A DNA stretch of 64,000 nucleotides from Streptomyces sp. CGMCC 4.7035 (GTDB lineage Bacteria > Actinomycetota > Actinomycetes > Streptomycetales > Streptomycetaceae). Below, in pieces: positions 24,942 through 33,148 of this stretch. Both the position numbers and the translations under genes were made by a program. The DNA is taken from assembly GCF_031583065.1 (NCBI RefSeq), contig NZ_CP134053.1, positions 4,216,001-4,280,000 on the forward strand. The letters run 5' to 3'. The notes beneath the pieces are model-generated. The model had not been told where the DNA came from, made no database searches, and worked only from the letters and a program-made list of their open reading frames with translations. Positions within the stretch are counted from its first letter, which is position 1. Every line of letters begins with the position of its first letter.

Positions 24942-25799
24942 ATGAGCGAGTCGCCACTGACGGAGCACGGTGACAGCGCGGAGCAGGCACGGCTGCGCGC
25001 CGAGGTCCGCCATCTGCGGGCCCGGTTGCGTGCCCATCCGCTGATCTCCGAAGCCCAGGGCATGCTGCGGGAACGCTACGCGCTGCCGGACTCCGAGAGC
25101 GCGTTCGCTCTCCTCCAGCGCGCCTCGCAGCAGTACAACGTGAAGCTGCGCACCCTGGCAGGAGCCCTGACCGCCGTTCCGCGCCCGGACCCGCGCCAGT
25201 CCCTGTGGTTTCCCCGGCGTGCCCGCCACGCCGAACCCCGACTGACCTTCGACCGGACGGGGCGGGCCGGGCCGGGCAACCGGGGCGCCGTGCTCGGCGC
25301 GGTCCTCGGTCAAACCCTCGCCGTCATCGACGCCGGCATGGGCAACGTACAGACGGCCGACCGCACGGACGGCGGTCTGCGCATCGAGAAGCACACCGGA
25401 CTCACCCCCGACTTCGTCGACTTCTTCGGCCACGTCGGTAAGGACGGCACCTCCTGCGCGCTCGCCGCACGCAACGTCGCCCAGGTCACCGTCCAGGACG
25501 TGGCGACGGACCCCGTGTTCACCGAACCCGCCCGCGAGGCCATTTTGCGGGCGGGCAGTCACGCCTGCCACAGCGTGCCGCTGACCACCGCCTCCGGAGT
25601 GTGCGTGGGCATGGTCTCGGCCCACTTGGACCACCGGATCAAGGGGCTGACGACGGCTCAGACCAAGGCGCTCGACATCGTCGGCGGCGAGGCGGGCGCG
25701 TGGCTGGCCTGGTACGACCGCACGGTGGTGCTGGACGCTCTGGAGTATCTGCACGCGCTCGGTCGAGGCCACACCGGCAGGAGGGTCAGACGCTCCTGA
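24942..25799 (+). CDS. ANTAR-GAF domain protein, putative RNA-binding regulator
   Basis: A 285-residue cytosolic protein. Residues about 25-80 match an ANTAR-like three-helix RNA-binding region (LISEAQGMLRERYALPDSESAFALLQRASQQYN in short pieces, VKLRTLAGAL). Residues about 110-270 are a GAF-type sensor (AVIDAGMGNVQTADR, VTVQDVATDPVF, CHSVPLTTASGVCVGMVSAH). Usual ANTAR proteins put the GAF first; here the order is reversed. It may antiterminate transcription in answer to a ligand. The ATG at 24942 is preceded by AAAGGACCAGGG. Confidence 0.72.
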   Translation: MSESPLTEHGDSAEQARLRAEVRHLRARLRAHPLISEAQGMLRERYALPDSESAFALLQRASQQYNVKLRTLAGALTAVPRPDPRQSLWFPRRARHAEPRLTFDRTGRAGPGNRGAVLGAVLGQTLAVIDAGMGNVQTADRTDGGLRIEKHTGLTPDFVDFFGHVGKDGTSCALAARNVAQVTVQDVATDPVFTEPAREAILRAGSHACHSVPLTTASGVCVGMVSAHLDHRIKGLTTAQTKALDIVGGEAGAWLAWYDRTVVLDALEYLHALGRGHTGRRVRRS

Positions 25800-25864
25800 C
25801 GAGGAACCGTGGAATGTGGCCCGCGCCACCCTCTGCACCGCGTTCTTCGGGGAAGGTGGCTCCT

Positions 25865-26605
25865 ATGACAGAGCTCGGTCTTCCGGACGACATCCAGGCC
25901 TGCCTCTTCGACCTCGACGGGGTCATCACCAAGACCGCCGTCGTCCACGCGGCCGCGTGGAAGCAGACGTTCGACACCTTCCTGCGTCGGCGGGACGGGG
26001 CCTCCTACCGCCCCTTCGACGACGTCACCGACTACGACGAGTACGTCGACGGGCGCCCCCGCGCCGACGGCGTCCGCACCTTCCTCGCCTCCCGGGGCAT
26101 CCATCTGCCCGAGGGCGACCCCGACGACCCGCCCGGCCGGCAGACTGTGCACGGCCTCGGCAACCGCAAGAACGAGCTGCTCCTGGAGCTGATCCGCACC
26201 CGTGGCGTGCAGGCGTACGAGGGCACGATCCGTTACGTCGAGGCCGTGCGTGCCGCCGGGCTGCGCACGGCGGTGGTCTCGTCCAGCGCCAACTGCCGCG
26301 ACGTCCTGAGGTCGATCGGCGCGGAACGCCTCTTCGACGTACGCATCGACGGGATCGTGGCCGCCGAGCGGCACCTGCCGGGCAAACCGCACCCGGACAC
26401 CTTCCTCGCCGCCGCCCACGACCTCGGTGTGGAGCCGAAGGCCGCCGCCGTCTTCGAGGACGCGCTCGCGGGCATGGACGCCGGGCACTCCGGTCATTTC
26501 GGGTTCGTGGTCGGCGTGGACCGCGTCGGCCAGGCGGACGCCCTGCGCGCCCACGGCGCCGACATCGTCGTACGGGATCTCGCGGAACTGGGGGAGCGGC
26601 CGTGA
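25865..26605 (+). CDS. HAD-family beta-phosphoglucomutase
   Basis: A 246-residue HAD hydrolase-fold mutase. Motif I is CLFDLDGVITKT with nucleophile Asp16 and Asp18; the mutase-type variant has the TKT segment after DGV. Motif II Ser is in VVSSSANC, motif III Lys in LPGKPHP, motif IV in VFEDALAG. It interconverts beta-glucose-1-phosphate and glucose-6-phosphate, the natural partner of an inverting GH65 phosphorylase. Its stop overlaps the GTG start of the GH65 gene by 4 bp, so the two are translationally coupled. The ATG at 25865 was chosen because the N-terminus matches family length. Confidence 0.88.
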   Translation: MTELGLPDDIQACLFDLDGVITKTAVVHAAAWKQTFDTFLRRRDGASYRPFDDVTDYDEYVDGRPRADGVRTFLASRGIHLPEGDPDDPPGRQTVHGLGNRKNELLLELIRTRGVQAYEGTIRYVEAVRAAGLRTAVVSSSANCRDVLRSIGAERLFDVRIDGIVAAERHLPGKPHPDTFLAAAHDLGVEPKAAAVFEDALAGMDAGHSGHFGFVVGVDRVGQADALRAHGADIVVRDLAELGERP

Positions 26606-28959
26606 TCACCCATACGTCGTACGCCGTCGACCCCTGGACGCTGCGCGAACGCGGGCTGCACCTGGACGTCCTCGCGCAGAGCGAGTCCGTGTTCGCGTTG
26701 TCCAACGGGCATGTCGGGTGGCGCGGCAACCTCGACGAGGGCGAGCCGCACGGGCTGCCGGGCGCCTACCTGAACGGCGTCCACGAGATCCATCCGCTGC
26801 CCTACGCGGAGGCGGGATACGGCTATCCGGAGTCCGGGCAGACCGTCATCAACGTCACCAACGGCAAGATCATCCGTCTGCTCGTGGACGACGAGCCCTT
26901 CGACCTGCGCTACGGGCGGCTGCGCTCCCACGAACGCGTCCTGGACCTGCGCACCGGACTGCTCACGCGGACCTGCGAGTGGACCTCACCGGCCGGCTCG
27001 ACGGTCCGGGTGCGGTCCACGCGGCTGGTCTCCTTCACCCAGCGCGCCATCGCCGCGGTCGCCTACGAGGTCGAGGCCGTCGGTGGACCGGCCCGGGTCG
27101 TGGTCCAGTCGGAGCTGGTGGCCAACGAGCAACTGCCCGAGCATGGCGGTGATCCGCGCGCCGCCGTCGTCCTTCAGTCGCCGTTGGAGGCGGAGGAGCA
27201 CTTCGCCAAGAACGGCCGGCTGCGGCTGGTGCACCGCACGCGCAGGAGCGGCCTCAGGGTAGGCGCGGCCGCCGACCACGTCGTCGGCGGTCCCGATCCG
27301 ACCACCACCGAGAGCGAGGCGACCGACGACCTCGCCCGCCTCACCGTCGCCTCCTCGCTCGCGCCCGGCGAGCGGCTGCGCGTGGAGAAGTTCGTCTCCC
27401 ACGGCTGGTCCGGGACGCGTTCGCTGCCCGCGGTCAGTGACCAGGTGGACGCGGCGCTGGCCGCTGCCGTGAGCGTGGGCTGGTCCGGGCTCCTCACTGA
27501 ACAGCGGGAGTTTCTCGACGAGTTCTGGGCCCGCGCGGACGTGGAGATCGACGGCGACGAGCAGATCCAGCAGGCCGTCCGCTTCGCGCTCTTCCATGTC
27601 CTGCAGGCCGGGGCCCGCGCCGAACAGCGCGCGATACCCGCCAAGGGGCTGACCGGCTCCGGGTACGACGGGCACGCGTTCTGGGACACCGAGATGTTCG
27701 TGCTGCCGCTGCTCACCTACACCTCGCCCGGCGCGGTCGCCGAGGCGCTGCGGTGGCGGCGGAACACGCTGCCCGCGGCCCGGGAACGGGCCGTCCAACT
27801 CGGGCTGCGCGGTGGGGCGTTCCCGTGGCGGACCATCGAGGGCTCGGAGGGGTCGGCGTACTGGCCGGCCGGCACCGCCGCCTTCCATGTGAACGCCGAC
27901 ATCGCCGACGCCGTCGTCCGCTACACGGCCGCCACCGGCGACGAGCGCTTCGAACGCGACACCGGGGTCGAACTGCTCGTGGAGACGGCCCGGTTGTGGC
28001 GCTCGCTCGGCCACCACGACCACCACGGCACCTTCCACATCGACGGGGTGACCGGCCCGGACGAGTACAGCGCCGTCGCCGACGACAACACGTACACCAA
28101 CCTGATGGCCCGAGCGAACCTGCTGGCCGCCGCCGACGCCGTGGAACGCCATCCGCGGCGGGCCCGGGAACTGGGCGTGGACGACGAGGAGAGCGCGGCC
28201 TGGCGGGACGCCGCCGAGGCGATGCACGTCCCGTACAACGCCGAACTGGGCGTACACGAACAGCACGCCGGATTCACCCGCTATCAGCGGTGGGACTTCG
28301 CCGGGACCCGCCCCGACCAGTACCCGTTGCTGCTGCACTTCCCGTACTTCGACCTGTACCGCAAGCAGGTGGTCAAGCAGGCGGACCTGGTACTGGCGAT
28401 GTACACGTGCAGCCCCTTCTTCGACGCGGAGCACAAGGCGCGCAACTTCGCCTACTACGAGCCGCTCACCGTGCGCGACTCATCCTTGTCCGCCTGCTGC
28501 CAGGCGGTCGTCGCGGCCGAGACGGGCCATCTCGGCCTCGCCTACGACTATCTGCACGAGGCCGCGCTGATGGATCTGGAGGACCTGGAGCACAACACGC
28601 GCGACGGCCTGCACATCGCGTCCCTGGCGGGTACATGGGTGGCGCTCGTCGCGGGCTTCGGCGGTCTGCGCCACCACGGGTCGAGGATCGAGTTCGCTCC
28701 GCGCCTGCCGGAGAGGTTCGGCCGTCTCGCCTTCACCCTGGAAGTCCTGGGCCGCCGACTACGGGTGGAGATCGGTCGTACGACGGCCACGTACGCGCTG
28801 CGGGCGGGGGAACCGCTGACGATCCACCACCACGGCGAACCGTTCACGCTCGACGCGGACAAGCCGCACACCCGCGACATCCCACCCCTCAAGTCCCGCC
28901 CGGCGCCGGACCAGCCGCCGCACCGGCGACCGAACCACCGGGATCCCGAGGGGAGTTGA
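26602..28959 (+). CDS. Glycoside hydrolase family 65 phosphorylase (trehalose/maltose/kojibiose-type)
   Basis: A 785-residue cytosolic enzyme with the GH65 four-part layout: beta-sandwich (about 1-250), linker, (alpha/alpha)6 catalytic barrel (about 310-690), C-terminal beta sheet. Conserved motifs include TGSGYDGHAFWDTE and the acid/base Glu488 in TGPDEYS. GTG start at 26602. GH65 members split alpha-glucobioses with phosphate to glucose and beta-glucose-1-phosphate, which the coupled mutase would then use. Linkage specificity cannot be read from motifs. The C-terminus runs to a stop (TGA) embedded in the TTGAT that precedes a TnpB element. Confidence 0.9.
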   Translation: MITHTSYAVDPWTLRERGLHLDVLAQSESVFALSNGHVGWRGNLDEGEPHGLPGAYLNGVHEIHPLPYAEAGYGYPESGQTVINVTNGKIIRLLVDDEPFDLRYGRLRSHERVLDLRTGLLTRTCEWTSPAGSTVRVRSTRLVSFTQRAIAAVAYEVEAVGGPARVVVQSELVANEQLPEHGGDPRAAVVLQSPLEAEEHFAKNGRLRLVHRTRRSGLRVGAAADHVVGGPDPTTTESEATDDLARLTVASSLAPGERLRVEKFVSHGWSGTRSLPAVSDQVDAALAAAVSVGWSGLLTEQREFLDEFWARADVEIDGDEQIQQAVRFALFHVLQAGARAEQRAIPAKGLTGSGYDGHAFWDTEMFVLPLLTYTSPGAVAEALRWRRNTLPAARERAVQLGLRGGAFPWRTIEGSEGSAYWPAGTAAFHVNADIADAVVRYTAATGDERFERDTGVELLVETARLWRSLGHHDHHGTFHIDGVTGPDEYSAVADDNTYTNLMARANLLAAADAVERHPRRARELGVDDEESAAWRDAAEAMHVPYNAELGVHEQHAGFTRYQRWDFAGTRPDQYPLLLHFPYFDLYRKQVVKQADLVLAMYTCSPFFDAEHKARNFAYYEPLTVRDSSLSACCQAVVAAETGHLGLAYDYLHEAALMDLEDLEHNTRDGLHIASLAGTWVALVAGFGGLRHHGSRIEFAPRLPERFGRLAFTLEVLGRRLRVEIGRTTATYALRAGEPLTIHHHGEPFTLDADKPHTRDIPPLKSRPAPDQPPHRRPNHRDPEGS

Positions 28960-28960
28960 T

Positions 28961-30432
28961 CCTGCGGTCCGCAGGGAAGCGATCCTTCGGCTACCGGGAT
29001 TCATTCGCAGTGCACCGGCGTTCACGCCGTTGGTGAAGCGAATTGGGGCGTGGCGACGCGGAGCGTCGCCGAATCGTTCCGGTGGAGCTGGATTCGGCTG
29101 ATCCGTCCCGGGCTGTCGGTGACGGGTGTTAGCGTCCGGATCATGCAGCTTCGGTATGCCTTCCGTCTCGATCCGACACCGGGTCAGCGCAGCGCGCTGG
29201 CCCGGGCGTTCGGGTGTGCGCGGGTGGTGTACAACGACGCGATCGCGGCGCGGGAGCGGGCGCGGGCGGCGGGGGAGGCGTTTCCGACCGCGGCGGTGCT
29301 GTCGAGGACGCTGGTCACCGAGGCGAAGAGGACCCGTGAGCGGCACTGGCTGGGCGAGGTGTCGGCGGTGGTGCTGCAGCAGTCGCTGCGGGATGCGGAG
29401 AGCGCGTACCGGAACTTCTTCGCTTCCCTGAAGGGAGCCCGCCAAGGGGCGCGGGTAGGGGCGCCCCGCTTCAAGTCCCGTAAGGACGAAAGGCAGTCGG
29501 TCCGGTTCACCGCGAACGCGCGCTGGAAGTTCAACGAGACCGGAAGGCTGTTGCTGCCGAAGATCGGCGAGGTGAAAGTGCGCTGGTCGCGCACGCTGCC
29601 CGCCATCCCCTCCAGCGTCACGGTGATCAAGGACGCGGCCGGGCGATACTTCGCCTCCTTCGTCATCGACACCGACCCGGAGCAGGACCGGACCCGCTTC
29701 AGCGAGCCGGACCCCGGCAGTGCCCTCGGCATCGACCTGGGCCTGACTCACTTCGCCGTCCTGTCCGACGGCACGAAGATCGACTCCCCGCGGTTCTTGC
29801 GCCGGGCGGAGAAGAAACTGAAGAAGGCCCAGCGGGAGCTGTCCCGCAAGCAGAAAGGATCCAGGAGCCGGGCCAAGGCCCGCCTGAAGGTCGCCCGCGC
29901 CCACGCCAAGGTCGCCGACGCGCGCCGCGAGTTCCATCACCAGCTCTCCACCCGGCTGATCCGCGAGAATCAAGCGGTCGCGGTGGAGGATCTGGCGGTC
30001 AAGGGCTTGGCGCGCACCCGGCTGGCCAAGAGCGTGCATGACGCGGGCTGGTCCCGGTTTGTGGGCATGCTGGAGTACAAGGCGAAGCGGTACGGCCGGA
30101 CCTTCGTGAAGGTCGGCCGGTTCGAGCCCACCAGCCAGGTGTGCTCCACCTGCGGCCACCGCGACGGACCCAAACCCCTTCATGTGCGGGAATGGGTCTG
30201 CACCGCCTGCGGCACCCTCCACGACCGGGACCACAACGCCGCGATCAACGTCAAACACGCCGCCGGACTGGCGGTGACAGCCTGCGGAGCGCCGGTAAGA
30301 CCAGAACCCGTTCTGGCGCAGCGCGAAGAAACAGGAAGCCACGGAAGCCCGCCCGATGCCCATGCCGCGTAGCGGCACCGCACCGAGCGAGCAGGCCAGA
30401 ATCTCCCTCCTTCAGGAGGAAGAGCAAGTCAA
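28961..30432 (+). mobile_element. IS605/IS1341-like element with TnpB only
   Basis: A transposon-derived unit containing tnpB and no tnpA. The right end is well fixed: a hairpin CCTCCTTCAGGAGG (30406-30419) followed by GAGCAAGTCAA, the common terminal form of this family, and host coding sequence resumes at 30433. The left end is less certain. TTGAT, the classic TnpB target motif, is at 28956-28960 and is followed by the palindrome CCTGCGGTCCGCAGG (28961-28975). An alternative TTCAT is at 29000-29004. A further perfect stem (GGCGACGC/GCGTCGCC, 29052-29070) lies before the gene. Confidence 0.75.
29143..30372 (+). CDS. tnpB: TnpB RNA-guided endonuclease
   Basis: A 409-residue TnpB with an intact active site. 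RuvC residues are Asp198 (GIDLGLTHF), Glu282 (VEDLAVKGL) and Asp363 (DRDHNAAINV). The zinc ribbon has two CxxC pairs (Cys334/337 and Cys353/356). The N-terminal OrfB helix-turn-helix region (LRYAFRLDPTPGQ) and basic coiled section (220-260) are normal. Such proteins cut DNA matching a guide RNA that is made from the element's right end plus flank. No TnpA recombinase is present, so it would move only with help in trans. The start ATG at 29143 is the family's normal N-terminus. Confidence 0.93.
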   Translation: MQLRYAFRLDPTPGQRSALARAFGCARVVYNDAIAARERARAAGEAFPTAAVLSRTLVTEAKRTRERHWLGEVSAVVLQQSLRDAESAYRNFFASLKGARQGARVGAPRFKSRKDERQSVRFTANARWKFNETGRLLLPKIGEVKVRWSRTLPAIPSSVTVIKDAAGRYFASFVIDTDPEQDRTRFSEPDPGSALGIDLGLTHFAVLSDGTKIDSPRFLRRAEKKLKKAQRELSRKQKGSRSRAKARLKVARAHAKVADARREFHHQLSTRLIRENQAVAVEDLAVKGLARTRLAKSVHDAGWSRFVGMLEYKAKRYGRTFVKVGRFEPTSQVCSTCGHRDGPKPLHVREWVCTACGTLHDRDHNAAINVKHAAGLAVTACGAPVRPEPVLAQREETGSHGSPPDAHAA

Positions 30433-30452
30433 ATCCGTCACTACAACAACCT
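30290..30452 (+). ncRNA. Predicted omega/reRNA scaffold and guide of the TnpB element
   Basis: In TnpB elements the guide RNA comes from the 3' end of tnpB, runs over the right end, and takes its guide from the first bases beyond it. Here the scaffold would end at GTCAA (30432), after the hairpin at 30406-30419, and the guide would be ATCCGTCACTACAACAAC from 30433. The 5' limit is a guess. This is family knowledge applied to position; the RNA has not been shown. Confidence 0.5.
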
Positions 30453-30516
30453 GCTCTACGTCCAGCCGATCAGCACCGCCCTCGACCGGTCGGACGCGAC
30501 CTACTACGAGGAGTAG
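30433..30516 (+). pseudogene. C-terminal stub of an AbfB-domain (CBM42) enzyme
   Basis: Directly after the TnpB right end one frame reads IRHYNNLLYVQPISTALDR then SDATYYEE and stop (TAG at 30514). It aligns well with the end of the GH43-AbfB enzyme at 7649 (IRHSNYVLRIDPISTATDR). The match begins at the first base outside the element. The rest of the gene is missing; the sequence left of the element is the GH65 gene, so a deletion must have followed or accompanied insertion. Confidence 0.75.
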
Positions 30517-30556
30517 GCCCGGCTCGGCGTGCCGACGGCGCGCCGACGGGCCGGAC

Positions 30557-33118
30557 TCAGCGCGCGGACGGTGGCTTCGCCGCCGTCCGCGGGGACGGGG
30601 AGGGCGCGTACTGCGTGAGCAGGAGAGCGATGTCGTCCGCCCTGTCGCGGGACTGGCGGGCGTCCCGCAGCAGGGCGTCGGCCAGATCCTCCAGCCGGTC
30701 CTCCTCCCTGCGGGCCAGTGAGGACCGCAGCCGGTCGATGCCCGAACCGATGTCGGAGCCGCGCCGCTCGACCAGCCCGTCCGTGTACATGGCCAGAACG
30801 GCGCCGGGCACGAGACGCAGTTCCGCCTCCGGGTAGTCGGCCGTTCCCGCGACGCCGAGCAGCGGGCCGCCGGGCAGGTCCAGGATCTCGGCGTGCCCGT
30901 CGGGCAGACGCAGCAGGGGTGGGCAGTGGCCCGCCCGGACCATCCTCACTACCCCCGAGCCGGGGTGGAAGCGAACGTAGCAGCAGCTGGCGAGCGGGGC
31001 GGGATCGAGGTCCAGCAGAAGCCGGTTGGTGCTGGCGACGACGTGGCTCGGGTCGTGGCCGGCGGTGACGAAGGCCCGCACCGCGCTGCGCAGCTGGCCC
31101 ATGGTGGCCGCGGCGGCGACGTTGTGCCCCTCGACGTCCCCGACGATCAGCACGACCTCTTGGCCGCTCGGGATGACGTCGTACCAGTCGCCGCCGATGT
31201 CCATCCCCCTGGTCCCCGGAAGGTAGCGCCCGGCGACGCGCAGGCCCGGCAGCCTGGGCAGCCGGTGCGGCAGCAGGGCGTTCTGCAGCCCGCGGGCCAG
31301 GGCGTATTCGGCGTCGTAGAGCCGGGCGCGTTCGAGGGCCTGGGCGATCAGACCGCCCAGCGCGGTGAGGAGCCCGCGCTCTTCCTCGGGGAAAAGGCGG
31401 ACGCCGTCGAAGCCGATGACGCAGGCGCCGACGGGGTGGCCCGAGGCGATCAGTGGCAGGAACGCCCAGGAGTCGGAGTCTGCGGCCGGGATCCCGGGGT
31501 ACGCCTCCAGCAGTTCCTGCCGCGACTCGACGAAGAGCGGGGCCCCGGAGGTCAGTGCGTCCGTCACCGGCAGCCGGGCGTGCAGCAGGGTGCCCTCGTA
31601 CCGCGCGAGAACGTCCTCCGGCCAGCCGCGCTGGGCGAGCAGGTGGAGCCGTTGCTCGTCCACCACGGCCACCGCCAGCCGCTGGCCGCCGAACGCGGGA
31701 AGCAACTGCTCGGCGACGACATCGCACACCTCGTGGGCGGTGACCGCCTGGGTCAGGGCGCTGCCCAGTTGGAGCACACGGTAGAGGGAACCCAGGCGCG
31801 GGGCCGCGGGCGGTGGCGACAGGGAGACGGGCGGGCAGTCCTCCGCGACGGACGTTCCGGGCCCGGCCCCGGCAGGCAGCGGCTGCCTCACGGGCGCCGC
31901 CCATCCCGTCATGCCCTGCTCGCCCGGGTGGAGGGAGAAGACGAGCCACTCGTCGGGCGGGCGACGGACCAGGAAGGAGACCGGCTGCTGGGAGATCGTG
32001 GCGGCCCGGTAACGGTCCTCGTAGACGGGATCACCGAGCCACGGCAGGACGTCCCACAGGCACCGGCCGAGCAGTTCCTCATGGCTGATGTGCAGCAGGT
32101 CCTCCAGGCTGTGGTTGGCATAGGTGACACGGCCGTCCGGGGAGAGTGCGAAGAAGCCGTCCGCGAGCCGCTCGATCGCCGCGACGGCCGCCATGCCGCT
32201 CCCGGAATCGAGCACGGCGCCGACCAGATGGGACGAGGCCCCCGGGTCGTCCGGACTGTCGGGAACCCGGCCCCACAGCTCGACCATGCGCTGGCCCCCG
32301 CCGCCGTCCCGGGTGCGCAGGCAGTGAGCGAGCACATGGCCCTCCTCGACCGCGGCGAGGGCGGCAGACCGGAAGCCGGGCAGATCCGCGGGCTCGACCC
32401 TGGCCGCCAGGGTGGCCGCCCGTCCGTCGAACTCGCAGGGCGGGATGCCAAAGATCGCGCACAGCTCGTCGTCGGCGATGAGGGCTCCGGTGTCGAGGTT
32501 CCAGTCGAACAGGCCCACCCGAATGACCGGTGCGTACGGCATCGGAACCACCACCGGAGCGGTTCTCTCGTCGCACTCACCGAGCGCCCGCCGGGCGCTG
32601 AGCCCGGCGAGGGCGGTGCCCAGACGGTCGGCCGTGGAGCGCAGTTGCCGGCGCTGTGCTCTCGACAGTCCCATTCCCTCCGGCTTGGAGGTCCACAGCA
32701 CGGCCATCGCTCCGAAGGTCTGCTCGCCCGCTCGCACGGGCACCGAGGCGGAACCGAACGCGTAGGGCATGGCGACCGCGAGCTGGGGGTAGCGCCGCAT
32801 GGTCTCCTTCACATCGGCCAGGTGAACCATGTGCCCGAAGCGGTAGGCCTCGGCCACCGGGAGATGGCTGTTCACCGGGATCCGACGCCAGTCGCCGAGC
32901 AAGGAAGGCGGTGTTCCGCAGGCCGCGGTCAGGACGAGCGAGCGGCCGTCGTCGGAGACCAGGAACACACTTCCGGCATGCGCTCCGCTCACCTCCACGG
33001 CCCTGCTGACGGCACGGACCAGGGCGTCGTTCCGCTCGGGCGCTTCGCCGACACTCGCGGCGCCGAAGGGGTACGAGCTCGGTGGCACACCGTTGGCCGA
33101 CACGCTGCCCTCGATCAT
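30557..33118 (-). CDS. SpoIIE-type PP2C phosphatase with GAF and PAS sensor domains
   Basis: An 853-residue signalling protein. An N-terminal GAF-like domain (about 30-165), a PAS-like region (about 195-400 with DGFFALSPDGRVTYANHS), a second GAF (about 440-595) and a C-terminal SpoIIE phosphatase (about 610-830). Phosphatase metal-binding residues are in GGDWYDV, GDVEGHN and RADDIALLL. Such proteins dephosphorylate anti-anti-sigma factors in partner-switching control of sigma-B-like stress factors. It is monocistronic and divergent from the cyclase gene by only 30 bp. The second SpoIIE protein at the window's end has the same domain order. Confidence 0.9.
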   Translation of the reverse strand: MIEGSVSANGVPPSSYPFGAASVGEAPERNDALVRAVSRAVEVSGAHAGSVFLVSDDGRSLVLTAACGTPPSLLGDWRRIPVNSHLPVAEAYRFGHMVHLADVKETMRRYPQLAVAMPYAFGSASVPVRAGEQTFGAMAVLWTSKPEGMGLSRAQRRQLRSTADRLGTALAGLSARRALGECDERTAPVVVPMPYAPVIRVGLFDWNLDTGALIADDELCAIFGIPPCEFDGRAATLAARVEPADLPGFRSAALAAVEEGHVLAHCLRTRDGGGGQRMVELWGRVPDSPDDPGASSHLVGAVLDSGSGMAAVAAIERLADGFFALSPDGRVTYANHSLEDLLHISHEELLGRCLWDVLPWLGDPVYEDRYRAATISQQPVSFLVRRPPDEWLVFSLHPGEQGMTGWAAPVRQPLPAGAGPGTSVAEDCPPVSLSPPPAAPRLGSLYRVLQLGSALTQAVTAHEVCDVVAEQLLPAFGGQRLAVAVVDEQRLHLLAQRGWPEDVLARYEGTLLHARLPVTDALTSGAPLFVESRQELLEAYPGIPAADSDSWAFLPLIASGHPVGACVIGFDGVRLFPEEERGLLTALGGLIAQALERARLYDAEYALARGLQNALLPHRLPRLPGLRVAGRYLPGTRGMDIGGDWYDVIPSGQEVVLIVGDVEGHNVAAAATMGQLRSAVRAFVTAGHDPSHVVASTNRLLLDLDPAPLASCCYVRFHPGSGVVRMVRAGHCPPLLRLPDGHAEILDLPGGPLLGVAGTADYPEAELRLVPGAVLAMYTDGLVERRGSDIGSGIDRLRSSLARREEDRLEDLADALLRDARQSRDRADDIALLLTQYAPSPSPRTAAKPPSAR

Positions 33119-33148
33119 CCGTGGGGCATTTTCTTTATTTTAGGGCTT

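Noticed and set aside
28957..30516. Readthrough fusion of the GH65 enzyme with the AbfB stub
   Set aside because: The two happen to be in frame if the TnpB element is removed at TTCAT, but a TGA ends GH65 and the intervening residues do not resemble an AbfB domain.
30893..33148. Plus-strand frame opposite the SpoIIE gene reading into the cyclase
   Set aside because: Its first 750 codons mirror the SpoIIE gene; the cyclase starts at 33149.
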